Shown in pieces: positions 26,779 through 34,852 of a DNA stretch of 64,000 nt. Below the pieces are notes generated by a model. It saw only the letters and a program-made list of their open reading frames with translations, made no database searches and was not told where the DNA came from. The stretch spans positions 744,001 through 808,000 of the forward strand of contig JAHHDT010000005.1 of assembly GCA_019739225.1 (NCBI GenBank), read 5' to 3'. The translations under genes and the position numbers were made by a program. The stretch is from Aquamicrobium sp. (GTDB lineage Bacteria; Pseudomonadota; Alphaproteobacteria; Rhizobiales; Rhizobiaceae). The first letter of the stretch is position 1. Every line of letters begins with the position of its first letter.

Positions 26779-28749
26779 TCACCCCCGCGCCGCCACGCCT
26801 TTCGACAGCAGGTATATGAGATACGGTCCGCCAATCATGGAAGCGGTCAACCCGACCGGAAGCTGATACGGAAACGCAACCATACGGGCCAGCCAGTCCG
26901 ACACCACCATCAGCGTAGCGCCGATCATCATCGCGCCGATGAGGTGATGGCGTGCGCGGCCGAGGCCGAGCAGCCGCGCTAGATGGGGGGCGATCAGGCC
27001 AATGAAGCTGAGTGGTCCGACGAACAGGGCGGCAATCGCGGTGAGCAGCGCGGTTGTCATGATGACCGACAATCTGGCTGCAGCAAGCGGAATGCCGAGA
27101 CTGCGGGCGGCTTCGGTTCCCAGTGGAAGAATGTCGAGCCAGCGCGAGAAGAACAGGCTCGCCCCCACCAGCGGAGCCATGAAGGCGAAGGCGATTGCTG
27201 CCTGCCCGAAGTCGGCCTGGCTGGTGGACCCGGTCAGCCAGGCAAGGAGGACATAGGATTGGCTGGTGCCCATGGCTATCACCGCTGTAACGATCGCGCT
27301 GGCAACCGCCCCCGTGGCCACGCCGCCGAGTAGCAGGCGTTCGGGGCCGAAACGCCCACGCGCGGCGATCGTCAGAATTATCAGCAGCGCTCCCAGCGCA
27401 CCGGCCATCGCGCCGCCGATCTGCCAAGCCAGGCCCGCTGACGCGCTGACGAGGAGAACCACGGCAAGTCCTGCGCCCGATCCCGCGCCCACGCCCAGAA
27501 TCTCGGGGCTGGCGAGGGGATTGCCTGTCAGCCGCTGGATCATCACACCGGCTGCAGCCAGCATGGTACCCGATGCTGCGGCGACGAGGATGCGTGGCAA
27601 GCGCCAGTGCGCCAGGTCAGCGAGCAGATCGCCGTTGGCCAGAAACCAGCCGTCGGGCCCGTTGCCTGCCAGAAGCGCTGCGATGAGGGCAAACACGAGC
27701 CCGATGACGGCGAGGCTCAGCAGTACCGCCGGTCGCGCCGCCCGATGGGAAACGACGATGGTTCTGGCAAGCATCGGCCATTCCATCATGCGCAGCCGCG
27801 GCAGGATCCACAGGAGCAGCGGTCCGCCGAGAAGGGCGGTGGCGGCACCGGTCGGCAGGCGCTCTCCGCTCACGCCGGCGGTGAGCTGAACCAGCCCGTC
27901 CGTAGCCCAAAGCAGGATCGCGCCGATCAGCGGCGCGGCAACGATACGCTGCCCGAGCGTACGCGCACCGGACAGCGCGGCGAGCGCCGGCGCCGCCAGC
28001 CCGACGAAACCGACAACGCCGACTTCGGCGGCGACCGTTGTGGCGATCCAGACCGCAAGCGCGACTATGGCAAGCCGGCTTGCATGAAGCGCGACGCCAA
28101 GGCTGCGCGCTGAGGCGTCGTCGAGACCGAGGATGGCAAGTGGGCGCAGGAGCAACAGCGCCGCGGCAAGTCCGACCGCAAGGCGGCTGGCGATGACGAT
28201 CGTCGGGTCCCAGCTCTGCTGGACGAGAGAACCGCCGCCCCAGATGAAAAGAGAAAACAGGTAGTCGCCATTGGCAAGGATCAGCGCAGCGCTGGCCGCA
28301 TTCGCGGTCAGGGCGATCATCATGCCGGCAAGCACGACGGACACCGGCTCCAGCCCGCGCCGCCATGTCAGGGCCAGGACGATCGCCACTGCCGCGATCC
28401 CGCCGGCAAAGGCGACCAGCGATACCGACCATGCCATCAGCATTGGCGCGTAAAGCGTGGCGACTGCCATCGCCAGTTGCGCGCCGGCCGAGATGCCAAG
28501 GGTTGACGGTTCAGCCAGCGCGTTGCGCAGCACGCGCTGGAGCAGCAGTCCGGCAAGGCCAAGCGCTGCGCCAGCCAGTATCGCCACGGCCGCGCGCGGC
28601 AGCACGGCATATTCGAGAATGACGCTCTGAAGGTGGGCAGAAACTGGGTCGCGCCCGTTCGGCCAGGCAATGTAGACCTGAAACAGGAAAAGCGCCGCAG
28701 CGAGAATGCCGAGCCCCACCCACGGCAGAATGATGCGTCTTCCGCTCAT
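26779..28749 (-). CDS. fhuB: Ferric-hydroxamate-type ABC permease, double length (FhuB)
   Basis: This 656-residue inner-membrane protein holds two FecCD-type permease halves in one chain, as in FhuB. The first half has LPRAAVAILAGAALGLAG and NALAEPSTLGISAGAQL. The second half has LPRILVAAASGTMLAAAG and NPLASPEILGVGAGSG. Both halves have the ATPase-contacting segment (VGFVGLAAPALA, LSFIGLIAPHLARLLG). ATG at 28749 overlaps the FhuD-like stop by four bases. It is the last gene of the siderophore operon. Confidence 0.94.
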   Translation of the reverse strand: MSGRRIILPWVGLGILAAALFLFQVYIAWPNGRDPVSAHLQSVILEYAVLPRAAVAILAGAALGLAGLLLQRVLRNALAEPSTLGISAGAQLAMAVATLYAPMLMAWSVSLVAFAGGIAAVAIVLALTWRRGLEPVSVVLAGMMIALTANAASAALILANGDYLFSLFIWGGGSLVQQSWDPTIVIASRLAVGLAAALLLLRPLAILGLDDASARSLGVALHASRLAIVALAVWIATTVAAEVGVVGFVGLAAPALAALSGARTLGQRIVAAPLIGAILLWATDGLVQLTAGVSGERLPTGAATALLGGPLLLWILPRLRMMEWPMLARTIVVSHRAARPAVLLSLAVIGLVFALIAALLAGNGPDGWFLANGDLLADLAHWRLPRILVAAASGTMLAAAGVMIQRLTGNPLASPEILGVGAGSGAGLAVVLLVSASAGLAWQIGGAMAGALGALLIILTIAARGRFGPERLLLGGVATGAVASAIVTAVIAMGTSQSYVLLAWLTGSTSQADFGQAAIAFAFMAPLVGASLFFSRWLDILPLGTEAARSLGIPLAAARLSVIMTTALLTAIAALFVGPLSFIGLIAPHLARLLGLGRARHHLIGAMMIGATLMVVSDWLARMVAFPYQLPVGLTASMIGGPYLIYLLSKGVAARG

Positions 28750-29639
28750 GCCGCGGGCCAGTTTCCAACAGCTGTCTGAAGCAGCCGCGCGAAGCGGCGC
28801 GCGGAAGGCAGGCCGCCGAAATGATTGACGGGGGCAATCGTGGACACGCGGTTTTCGATGACCGCCGGTAGCGCGTTCCATACCGCGTTTCGGGGTAGGG
28901 TTCGGGCGGTCTCCGGAGGGGCGGGCTCGACGATAACGATGCCGGCCTCCGGCGCCCGCGCCAAAGCCTCGATGCCGACAGGCGCGGCGGCACTGTAGCT
29001 CGTCGTGTCGGTCCACGCGTTTTGCAGGCCGAGCTGGGCGAGAACATCGCCGAACATGGAATCGCCGCCAAACGCCCGGAAGTGTCTCGAGTCGCCGAGG
29101 CTTATTACGAAGACCGGCCTCGTTCTGCCGGAGGCGAGCGAGGAACGCGCGCGTGCAAGCGCATCTGCGGTCGTTTCCACATATGCCTGCGCCCCGGTTC
29201 GATGGCCGAGCGCCTCCCCGAGTTTCAGCGTCGAACTTTCGAGGAGGGCATAGGGCGGTGTACCGGCTTGATGAACAGGCAGGTCCAGTACCGGCGCGAC
29301 CCTCTCGAGTTGCGCACGCTGATAGCTGTAGAACTGTGAAATCAGGATGAGGTCCGGCTTCACCAGCCGCAGCATCTCGAAATTGGGCGTGCCACGCAGG
29401 CCCAGATCGTTCACGGTCGCCGGAGCCTCCGGTTCCACCACCAGCTTGCGATACTGGACCAGTTCGCTGGCAGCCAGGGGCACGATGCCGAGCGCCAGGC
29501 AGGTTTCGAGAAGAGCCCAGTCGATTACCGCTACGCGCGGTGCCTGACTCGCCACGGCGGCGCGCGTCGAGATAGCCGCAGCGATCGCGGACAGGAATGT
29601 GCGACGGGTAAACGAGGAGGCTGGAGTGCGGCCCGTCAT
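28746..29639 (-). CDS. fhuD: Siderophore-binding periplasmic protein (FhuD-like)
   Basis: This 297-residue binding protein is of the FhuD/TroA-like class. It begins with a twin-arginine-like export signal (TRRTFLSAIAAAI), then VAVIDWALLETCLALGIVPLA. The middle has NFEMLRLVKPDLILISQFY, typical of hydroxamate-binding FhuD proteins, and the C-terminal lobe is present. It is placed between the ATPase and the double permease genes with near-zero spacing. Ferric hydroxamates are the likely cargo by analogy. Confidence 0.9.
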   Translation of the reverse strand: MTGRTPASSFTRRTFLSAIAAAISTRAAVASQAPRVAVIDWALLETCLALGIVPLAASELVQYRKLVVEPEAPATVNDLGLRGTPNFEMLRLVKPDLILISQFYSYQRAQLERVAPVLDLPVHQAGTPPYALLESSTLKLGEALGHRTGAQAYVETTADALARARSSLASGRTRPVFVISLGDSRHFRAFGGDSMFGDVLAQLGLQNAWTDTTSYSAAAPVGIEALARAPEAGIVIVEPAPPETARTLPRNAVWNALPAVIENRVSTIAPVNHFGGLPSARRFARLLQTAVGNWPAA

Positions 29640-29643
29640 GCGT

Positions 29644-30444
29644 TCAGGAGACGAAGCTCAACGGCTGTCCGGTGCCGGGATGCGGCAGGATGCCCATCGG
29701 CAGGCCGTAGAGCTTGCCGAGCGTCTCGGGCTCCACGATGACTTGCGGCGCGCCACGGGCAACGACCTCTCCATCCTTGATGGCGATGAGCTCGTCGCAA
29801 TAACGCGCGGCCATGTTGATGTCGTGCAGCACGACCAGCGCGCTCAGCTCGTGTTCGCGCGTCAGCATATGCACCAGCGCCAGCATCTCAGCCTGGTGCG
29901 CAATGTCGAGTGCCGACGTCGGCTCGTCGAGGATCAGGCAGGACGTGTCTTGCGCAAGCATCATCGCCAGCCAGGCGCGCTGGCGTTCGCCTCCCGAAAG
30001 GCTGTCGACCAGCCGGTCCGCCAGTCCAGACAGGTCCGTGCGCTCGAGCGCGGACTCCACCTTCGCGGCATCCTGCGGGCCGAAGCGCCCGAGCGCTCCA
30101 TGCCAGGGAAAACGGCCGAGCGCCACCAGTTCGCGCACCGTCATGCCTTCGGCGGGCGGCGTGAACTGGGGAAGATAGGCGATCTCGCGGGCGAGTTCGC
30201 GATCGCGAAAATCGTCCAGCGGCCTGCCGGCAAGACGGATCTCCCCCGAACTGGGTTTCTGCTGCCGGGCTATGAGCCGCACCAGTGAGCTCTTGCCGGA
30301 TCCGTTCGGTCCGATGACTCCGGTCATCACGCCTCGCCGCAGAGCGAGCGACACGGGTTTCAGGATTAGCACCGCACCCGCGCTGAAGGTCACATCCTTC
30401 AATTCCAGCAATGCTTCCCGGGTGCGGGCACTGTCTTTGTCCAT
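29644..30444 (-). CDS. fhuC: Siderophore ABC transporter ATPase (FhuC-like)
   Basis: This 266-residue ATPase has Walker A GPNGSGKSS, Q-loop AYLPQFTPP, signature SLSGGERQRAW, Walker [13 protein letters not shown] and switch His in VLHDINMA. The sequence follows the FhuC/FepC group closely. It starts 2 bp before the end of the receptor gene's intergenic space, directly after the TonB-dependent receptor on the same strand. It drives uptake through the FhuB-like permease. Confidence 0.94.
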   Translation of the reverse strand: MDKDSARTREALLELKDVTFSAGAVLILKPVSLALRRGVMTGVIGPNGSGKSSLVRLIARQQKPSSGEIRLAGRPLDDFRDRELAREIAYLPQFTPPAEGMTVRELVALGRFPWHGALGRFGPQDAAKVESALERTDLSGLADRLVDSLSGGERQRAWLAMMLAQDTSCLILDEPTSALDIAHQAEMLALVHMLTREHELSALVVLHDINMAARYCDELIAIKDGEVVARGAPQVIVEPETLGKLYGLPMGILPHPGTGQPLSFVS

Positions 30445-30446
30445 GA

Positions 30447-32624
30447 CTACCAGCGTGTTGACGCTTTCAACTTGAACGAGCGACCCTCACCATAGGAGCA
30501 GGTGGAGACGCCCTGGCAACTTGCCACATAGGTCTTGTCGAAGACATTGGTGACGTTGAGGTCGAGGCCCCAGTTGTCGCGTTGATAGCCGAGCTTCAGA
30601 TCGACGAGCGTGACGGCTGGGACCTTGAGCGTGTTCTCATTGTCCGCCCATGACGACCCGATATGCCGAATGCCCGCGCCGACCGTGATGCCGTCATACC
30701 AGGAACCGTCCCGAAACGTGTAGTCGGCAGATGCAGAGGCGAGCACTTCCGGCACGATGAACGGCGTGTTGCCGATCAGATCCGGATTGGCGTCCCGGGT
30801 TATGTCGATATCGTATGCGGTGATGCCAGCCGTGATCTTGAAATGCTCCGTGACGTTGATCTTGGCTTCGGCCTCGAAGCCGCGCGAGCGTACTTCACCG
30901 GTCTGCATCTGGGTGAAAGGCGTGACGTTGGTGGGCACGTTCTGCCGCGTCAGGTCAAACACGGCGAAGGTGAACAGCCCGTCGACGAAGCTGGGCGCAT
31001 ATTTGATGCCCGCCTCGTATTGGACGCCTTCCTCGGGCCTGAACAGATCGCCGTTCGCATCGGTGCCGATGATGGGATTGAAGAACGTGGCAACACTGGC
31101 GTAGGGGGTCAGGCCGTTGGCGAATTCGTAGGCGAGGCCGGCGCGCCCGGAAAACTCGCCATCGCTGCGCTTCTGCGTCACGTTCTGATCCGGGCTGTAA
31201 AAGGTCGGCCGGTCATGAGCCGTCAGCCAGCCGCGATCGTAGCGCCCGTTGAGCGTTGCAATCCAGCCATTGCCGAAGCGCATCTGGTCCTGGACATAGA
31301 AGCCGAGCTGGCTCTGCGTGAGATCCTGATTGATATAGCTGACCGGGTCCGGCAAGGGCGCTCCCGGGATCGGCAGGAAGGCGTCGATGTCCGGCGTGGT
31401 GCCGAAGATCGCCGATGACTGAACCTGGTCGATATTGAAATATTTGTAGTCTATGCCTGCCAGCAGCCGGTGTTCGACCGGGCCGGTGTCGATCTTGCCC
31501 TCGATCTGGTTGTCGATCAGGAAGGTGGTGGACTTCGTCTGGTGGGCAAAGTTGATGCGGGCGAGTTCCGTGTCACTTGCCCAGCCGTTGGCGTAGACGA
31601 ACTGCTCATCGATATCGGACATGCCGAACCGGGCCAGCGAGCGTATCGTCCAGTCGTTGTCGAATGTGTGCTCGAACTCGTAGCCAAGCGCCCCCTGCTC
31701 GCGGAGGTACTTGTCGACGGACTGCTCGCTGAAATTCGCGTCGCGCCGAATACGGCCGTAGTTCACCCCATTGACGACGCGATCGACTACCGTCCCCTCA
31801 TAAGGCAGGAAGCTGTCGCCATTATGCGTCTCGTCGATGTGCATGTAGTTGGCGAAAAGCGTGAGGCTGGTCTGCTCGTCGGGCTTGAAGGTGACGCTGG
31901 GGGCGATGAAGCCACGCCATCCCTTCTGATAGTCGCTGTAGCCTTCGCCGCCCTGAAGCCGGCCGTTCATCCGCCAACTGACGGTATCGCTGGCAAGGTC
32001 GGATATGTCGAAGCCGAGATAGGCGGTGCCGGCATCGTTGATGCCGCTTTCGACATATCGGTTGCGACTGAAATCGGGGCGCTTGCTGACATAGTTGACG
32101 ATGCCGCCTGGGTTGCTGCCTCCGTACAGAACGGAAGCCGGGCCCTTCAGCACGTCGATCCGCTCCAGCCCGAACGTGTCGACATAGAAGCCGCCGAACG
32201 CATATGCAAAGAGCTGCAGCCCATCCAGATAGGCGCCCGTCTGCGTCGCCTGAAAACCGCGCAGGAAAAGCCAGTTGGTGTCGGCATCGGTCCCGAAGGG
32301 CTGGGTGAAGACGCCCGGCGTATAGCGCAGCGCTTCGCCGACGTTCTGGGCACCCGCGTCATCCATCTCCTCGCGGCCGACGACAGATACGGATTGCGGG
32401 ATCTCGTTTATCGCCGTCGCCGATTTCGCGCCGGTTCGGCTTGATCGCGCGACAACGCCGCTGACCGGACCCACTCCGGTGGAATCGCCGTCCCCGTCGC
32501 TTTCGACCACGATTTCCTCGAGCTGTGTCGGCTGGCGTTGCTGAGCGTGAACGCCCGAGACGGTAAGCAAAGCCACTGCCGCGCTGCAGCCGAGGAGGAA
32601 AAGCGTACGGGATCGAGTGGTCAT
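30447..32624 (-). CDS. TonB-dependent siderophore receptor
   Basis: This outer-membrane receptor of 725 residues has a signal peptide (to about 28, ending VHAQ), a TonB-box-like LEEIVV, a plug domain (ALRYTPGVFTQPFGTD, GLERIDVLKGPASVLYGGSNPGG) and a 22-strand barrel ending in the aromatic FKLKASTRW. It is of the FhuA/FoxA/FpvA siderophore class. ATG at 32624 follows GGAG by five bases; a GTG one codon earlier is too close to it. It leads the fhu-type operon and follows an AraC regulator gene. Confidence 0.94.
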   Translation of the reverse strand: MTTRSRTLFLLGCSAAVALLTVSGVHAQQRQPTQLEEIVVESDGDGDSTGVGPVSGVVARSSRTGAKSATAINEIPQSVSVVGREEMDDAGAQNVGEALRYTPGVFTQPFGTDADTNWLFLRGFQATQTGAYLDGLQLFAYAFGGFYVDTFGLERIDVLKGPASVLYGGSNPGGIVNYVSKRPDFSRNRYVESGINDAGTAYLGFDISDLASDTVSWRMNGRLQGGEGYSDYQKGWRGFIAPSVTFKPDEQTSLTLFANYMHIDETHNGDSFLPYEGTVVDRVVNGVNYGRIRRDANFSEQSVDKYLREQGALGYEFEHTFDNDWTIRSLARFGMSDIDEQFVYANGWASDTELARINFAHQTKSTTFLIDNQIEGKIDTGPVEHRLLAGIDYKYFNIDQVQSSAIFGTTPDIDAFLPIPGAPLPDPVSYINQDLTQSQLGFYVQDQMRFGNGWIATLNGRYDRGWLTAHDRPTFYSPDQNVTQKRSDGEFSGRAGLAYEFANGLTPYASVATFFNPIIGTDANGDLFRPEEGVQYEAGIKYAPSFVDGLFTFAVFDLTRQNVPTNVTPFTQMQTGEVRSRGFEAEAKINVTEHFKITAGITAYDIDITRDANPDLIGNTPFIVPEVLASASADYTFRDGSWYDGITVGAGIRHIGSSWADNENTLKVPAVTLVDLKLGYQRDNWGLDLNVTNVFDKTYVASCQGVSTCSYGEGRSFKLKASTRW

Positions 32625-32777
32625 CACAACTCCAGTCAGTCTGCCTGGGCGCGAAGCGCCCTCCTTATAATACCTGACTGCGTATCTCTACTTATCTCAT
32701 GAGGATTGGATATTCTTGACCCGATTGTCCGATTTTGAGCGGGCGACCCCTGCCGCCGCATCATTGATGCAAAAATG
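32625..32777 (-). promoter_or_regulatory. Leader and promoter region of the siderophore receptor operon
   Basis: This 153-bp gap lies between the AraC-type gene and the receptor. On the minus strand it has a -10-like TATTAT (from 32666-32671), with no good -35, as expected for an activator-dependent promoter. It also has a six-bp stem-loop (32646-32651 with 32655-32660) just ahead of the ribosome site. I looked for TGA-N9-TCA and found only one-off mismatches. Confidence 0.4.
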
Positions 32778-33668
32778 TCACGTCTGCTGTTCCCGTTTCC
32801 AGGCCGCAGGGCTCGTGCCTACAATGGAGCGAAAGACGCGGTTGAAGTGCGCTTGGTCTGCAAAGCCGCATTGCGCGGCGATACTGCCGGCCGAGGCCTC
32901 GGATTCGCACAGCAACTTCTGTGCCTGCCGAACACGCGCCTGCATCACGTAACGATGCGGCGCCACACCGGCCGCGGCCTTGAACGCATGACTGAAATAA
33001 GTCTCGGACAGCCCCACCAATTCCGCAAGTTCGCTGAGCCGCAACGGGTCGCAGCAATTCGCGTGAATATACTCTACGGCCTGACTAAGCTGCGCACGCG
33101 ACAAGGCTGGACGACGCCGACGCGGCTCCTGTTTCACCTCGAACAGAAGCGCCAGCAACGCATTGCCCAGGCCTTCGAGATAGATGCGATGATCGGCGGC
33201 TTCCGTTTCCAGTGTTTCGGCGATCATATTGGCCAGCACGGAGATCCTTGGATCATCGAGGACCAGACGGGGCGTCTCCAGCCGATCGCGTGAAAGCGCT
33301 TTCCCGAACCGGCGCTGAATGGCGGCTTCGCTCAGGTGAAGATCCATGTGACGGATACGCGTAATGCCGGTGGCGCGGCTGCGTGTCGGATAGTTTGCGG
33401 GGATATAGCTCAGCGATTGGCCCGCTGGCGCACGAAAATCATGCTCTGCCCGCTTGCCGCTGAGTTTGAATGTCCCATCGCCGTCGATCGACAACGGCAT
33501 GAACAGTCGGGGATAAGGCGCCATGTAGCGCCCCCGCGCCCCTTCCGTGCATGTGACGTCCCACAGGTCGGCCACGATGCCGTCCCAGGCACGCCACTTG
33601 AGTTCGCCAATTACGGAAAACCCCTCGATATGACTTTCCATATGCGGGCTGAAGGTGCCGATGGTCAT
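32778..33668 (-). CDS. AraC-family regulator of siderophore uptake
   Basis: This 296-residue regulator has an N-terminal sensing domain of about 185 residues and a C-terminal double helix-turn-helix (LRLSELAELVGLSETYFSHAFKAAAGVAPHRY; AGSIAAQCGFADQAHFNRVFRSIVGTSPAAW). Genes of this kind (FhuR, RhrA, YbtA types) often sit beside siderophore receptors and activate them when the siderophore is present. It is encoded immediately upstream of the receptor on the same strand. Confidence 0.9.
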   Translation of the reverse strand: MTIGTFSPHMESHIEGFSVIGELKWRAWDGIVADLWDVTCTEGARGRYMAPYPRLFMPLSIDGDGTFKLSGKRAEHDFRAPAGQSLSYIPANYPTRSRATGITRIRHMDLHLSEAAIQRRFGKALSRDRLETPRLVLDDPRISVLANMIAETLETEAADHRIYLEGLGNALLALLFEVKQEPRRRRPALSRAQLSQAVEYIHANCCDPLRLSELAELVGLSETYFSHAFKAAAGVAPHRYVMQARVRQAQKLLCESEASAGSIAAQCGFADQAHFNRVFRSIVGTSPAAWKREQQT

Positions 33669-33957
33669 GTGGAATTGCCCCCCGCCAGCGATCGGCCGGC
33701 GTCACACGCGCCCGTCGTCACCCATACCCGTTCAAGTTCAAGCAGATAATAAATAGATGATCTTTAAACTCCAGTTTATCTGGCTGATGCAACAGGTTCA
33801 GACATCGAACCGGCATTGCCAGGCGACGCTGCAATTGCAGTGAAAGCTTAATTGGGTACCCAAACGCGGCAGCTTGATGCTGCCCGTCAGCAGGCTTTAG
33901 GTCTCCCGCAGGACCGGGACGGCGTTTTCGACCACAGCCGCCGCGGCGATCGGATGG
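33669..33957. promoter_or_regulatory. Gap with palindromes upstream of the AraC-type gene
   Basis: This 289-bp gap has an AT-rich stretch with the inverted repeat AAACT-CC-AGTTT near 33765, a perfect 12-bp palindrome TTGGGTACCCAA at 33852-33863, and a six-bp stem-loop at 33868-33884 (GGCAGC/GCTGCC). The first is about 95 bp upstream of the AraC-type gene and may be its operator. The stem-loop lies past the stop of the 91-aa gene and may end the peptide cluster transcript, but it lacks a U-run. No gene is evident. Confidence 0.4.
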
Positions 33958-34233
33958 TCAGACGATGCGGACTCTGATCGGGCGGGCAGGTCCGAACCGG
34001 CGGCCTGTGCGCGCGCTTACGAGCGTCTGACTGTTCCGGGTCTCGTCGGCCGCGACGATGGAGCGGTCGCGGTCCTGTTCGTCGGCGGGACGCTCCAGCG
34101 CGAATTTCTGTAACGACAGTCGCACCGGCGCGGACAAAAGTGGTGGCTTGGAGGTTGTTTTCTGCGGCGCAGACTCCACGGCGGCGCTCTTTGTTCCTTC
34201 GTCCGGCTTTGTCGGATTTTTTGACTTTGCCAC
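33958..34233 (-). CDS. Small basic protein at the end of the RiPP cluster
   Basis: This 91-residue protein starts with GTG at 34233, with AAAGGA about nine bases upstream. It is Lys/Arg-rich and low in hydrophobic residues, with SAPVRLSLQKFALERPADEQ in the middle and a very basic tail (RTGRRFGPARPIRVRIV). It has no signal peptide, membrane segment or Cys. I do not recognise it. It is the last gene of the minus-strand cluster of two precursor peptides, a protease and an amide-forming enzyme, so it could be a third substrate, an immunity factor or a scaffold. An overlapping 118-codon frame is less likely. Confidence 0.5.
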   Translation of the reverse strand: MAKSKNPTKPDEGTKSAAVESAPQKTTSKPPLLSAPVRLSLQKFALERPADEQDRDRSIVAADETRNSQTLVSARTGRRFGPARPIRVRIV

Positions 34234-34267
34234 GACTATTCATCCTTTGTCAGAGTTCTAGTCAAAC

Positions 34268-34303
34268 GGCGGGCCGGCATCGCTTGCGCGTAGACGGCCC
34301 GCC
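34268..34303 (-). promoter_or_regulatory. Stem-loop after precursor peptide 1
   Basis: Arms GGCGGGCC (34268-34275) and GGCCCGCC (34296-34303) form a perfect eight-bp stem. On the minus strand it is followed by GTTTGACT, a poor U-run. It lies just after the 48-aa precursor stop, so it may be a weak terminator or an mRNA-stabilising hairpin that raises precursor levels over the 91-aa gene. Confidence 0.5.
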
Positions 34304-34309
34304 AACTTA

Positions 34310-34456
34310 TCAGATGGCGCCGGCAATCGCATAGATCTGGTCAAGCCAGGGATTGGCGCCTGGCCAGTAGGACGCTCTGACACCGAGGCCTTCGGGGGTT
34401 GTCGCCACACGGTCGACCTTTCGAACCACCGCAGGCATCTGCTTGGGCAGCTTCAC
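34310..34456 (-). CDS. RiPP precursor peptide 1 (48 aa)
   Basis: This 48-codon gene starts with GTG at 34456 and has AAGGAAG six bases upstream. Residues 1-25 align without gaps to the other precursor: MKLP, Q6, PAV at 8-10, RK at 12-13, D15, A18, PEG at 21-23 and G25 are shared (16 of 25 identical). The following segment is unrelated and aromatic-rich (GVRASYWPGANPW, then LDQIYAIAGAI). A conserved leader with a variable C-terminal core is the hallmark of RiPP precursors. The first acidic residue of the proposed core is D39, too far for a standard 7-9 residue lasso ring starting at G25. Confidence 0.8.
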   Translation of the reverse strand: MKLPKQMPAVVRKVDRVATTPEGLGVRASYWPGANPWLDQIYAIAGAI

Positions 34457-34482
34457 TGTACACTTCCTTTTGCTTCACTCAC

Positions 34483-34512
34483 CGTGGGGCGCACCACATG
34501 ATGCGTCCCACG
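34483..34512 (-). promoter_or_regulatory. Stem-loop between the two precursor genes
   Basis: The segments 34483-34493 and 34502-34512 pair over eleven bases with one mismatch around an eight-base loop. It lies in the 79-bp gap between precursor 2 and precursor 1, upstream of the ribosome site of precursor 1. It could set the ratio of the two peptides. No U-run follows. Confidence 0.45.
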
Positions 34513-34535
34513 TAGTTGAGTGTCTTCCTGCGCGA

Positions 34536-34697
34536 TCAAAACATCGACGCGAAGGTCGGGATGAGCGGTGCCACCTTGCCGATGCCACCCACGATATCTT
34601 CAAAGATCCCGGCAGCCTGCATGCCGGCACCCTCGGGCACAACGGCGCACTTGTCGGTCTTGCGCTCCACCGCGGGAAGCTGTCTGGGAAGTTTCAT
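34536..34697 (-). CDS. RiPP precursor peptide 2 (53 aa)
   Basis: This 53-codon gene starts with ATG at 34697 after a good ribosome site (AAGGAGC). The leader MKLPRQLPAVERKTDK matches that of precursor 1 up to G25, after the shared PEG motif. The proposed core from G25 is hydrophobic and glycine-rich (GIFEDIVGGIGKVAPLIP, ending TFASMF), reminiscent of membrane-active peptides. If the core begins at G25, E33 is its ninth residue, the spacing of a lasso-type macrolactam; precursor 1 does not share this. The single Cys (C17) lies in the leader. It is encoded 155 bp after the protease gene. Confidence 0.82.
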   Translation of the reverse strand: MKLPRQLPAVERKTDKCAVVPEGAGMQAAGIFEDIVGGIGKVAPLIPTFASMF

Positions 34698-34813
34698 GAT
34701 ATTAGCTCCTTTGGACCTGGGTTGAGCCGCCTGCCAAGACTGGCGGCCATCGCTGTCACCGTCGCGTAAAAAACTCTTCGACCGCATCGACGGTTCATAC
34801 GGCCGAACCCTGG

Positions 34814-34832
34814 CCCGCGCCGTTGGCGCGGG
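34814..34832 (-). promoter_or_regulatory. Stem-loop between protease and precursor genes
   Basis: CCCGCGCC (34814-34821) and GGCGCGGG (34825-34832) form a perfect eight-bp stem with a three-base loop, 21 bp past the protease stop. No U-run follows on the minus strand. It may protect a processed precursor mRNA or slow transcription between the enzyme and substrate genes. Confidence 0.5.
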
Positions 34833-34852
34833 ACAAAAGCCACTGCCGCGGG

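Noticed and set aside
33887-34243. A 118-codon minus-strand frame overlapping the 91-aa gene
   Set aside because: It is extremely Arg-rich and its ribosome-site spacing is poorer. The 91-aa frame fits codon bias better.
34310-34697. Annotation of the two small peptides as standard lasso precursors
   Set aside because: Only precursor 2 has an acidic residue at position 9 of the proposed core. There is no conserved Thr at leader position -2 and no B2-type protease.
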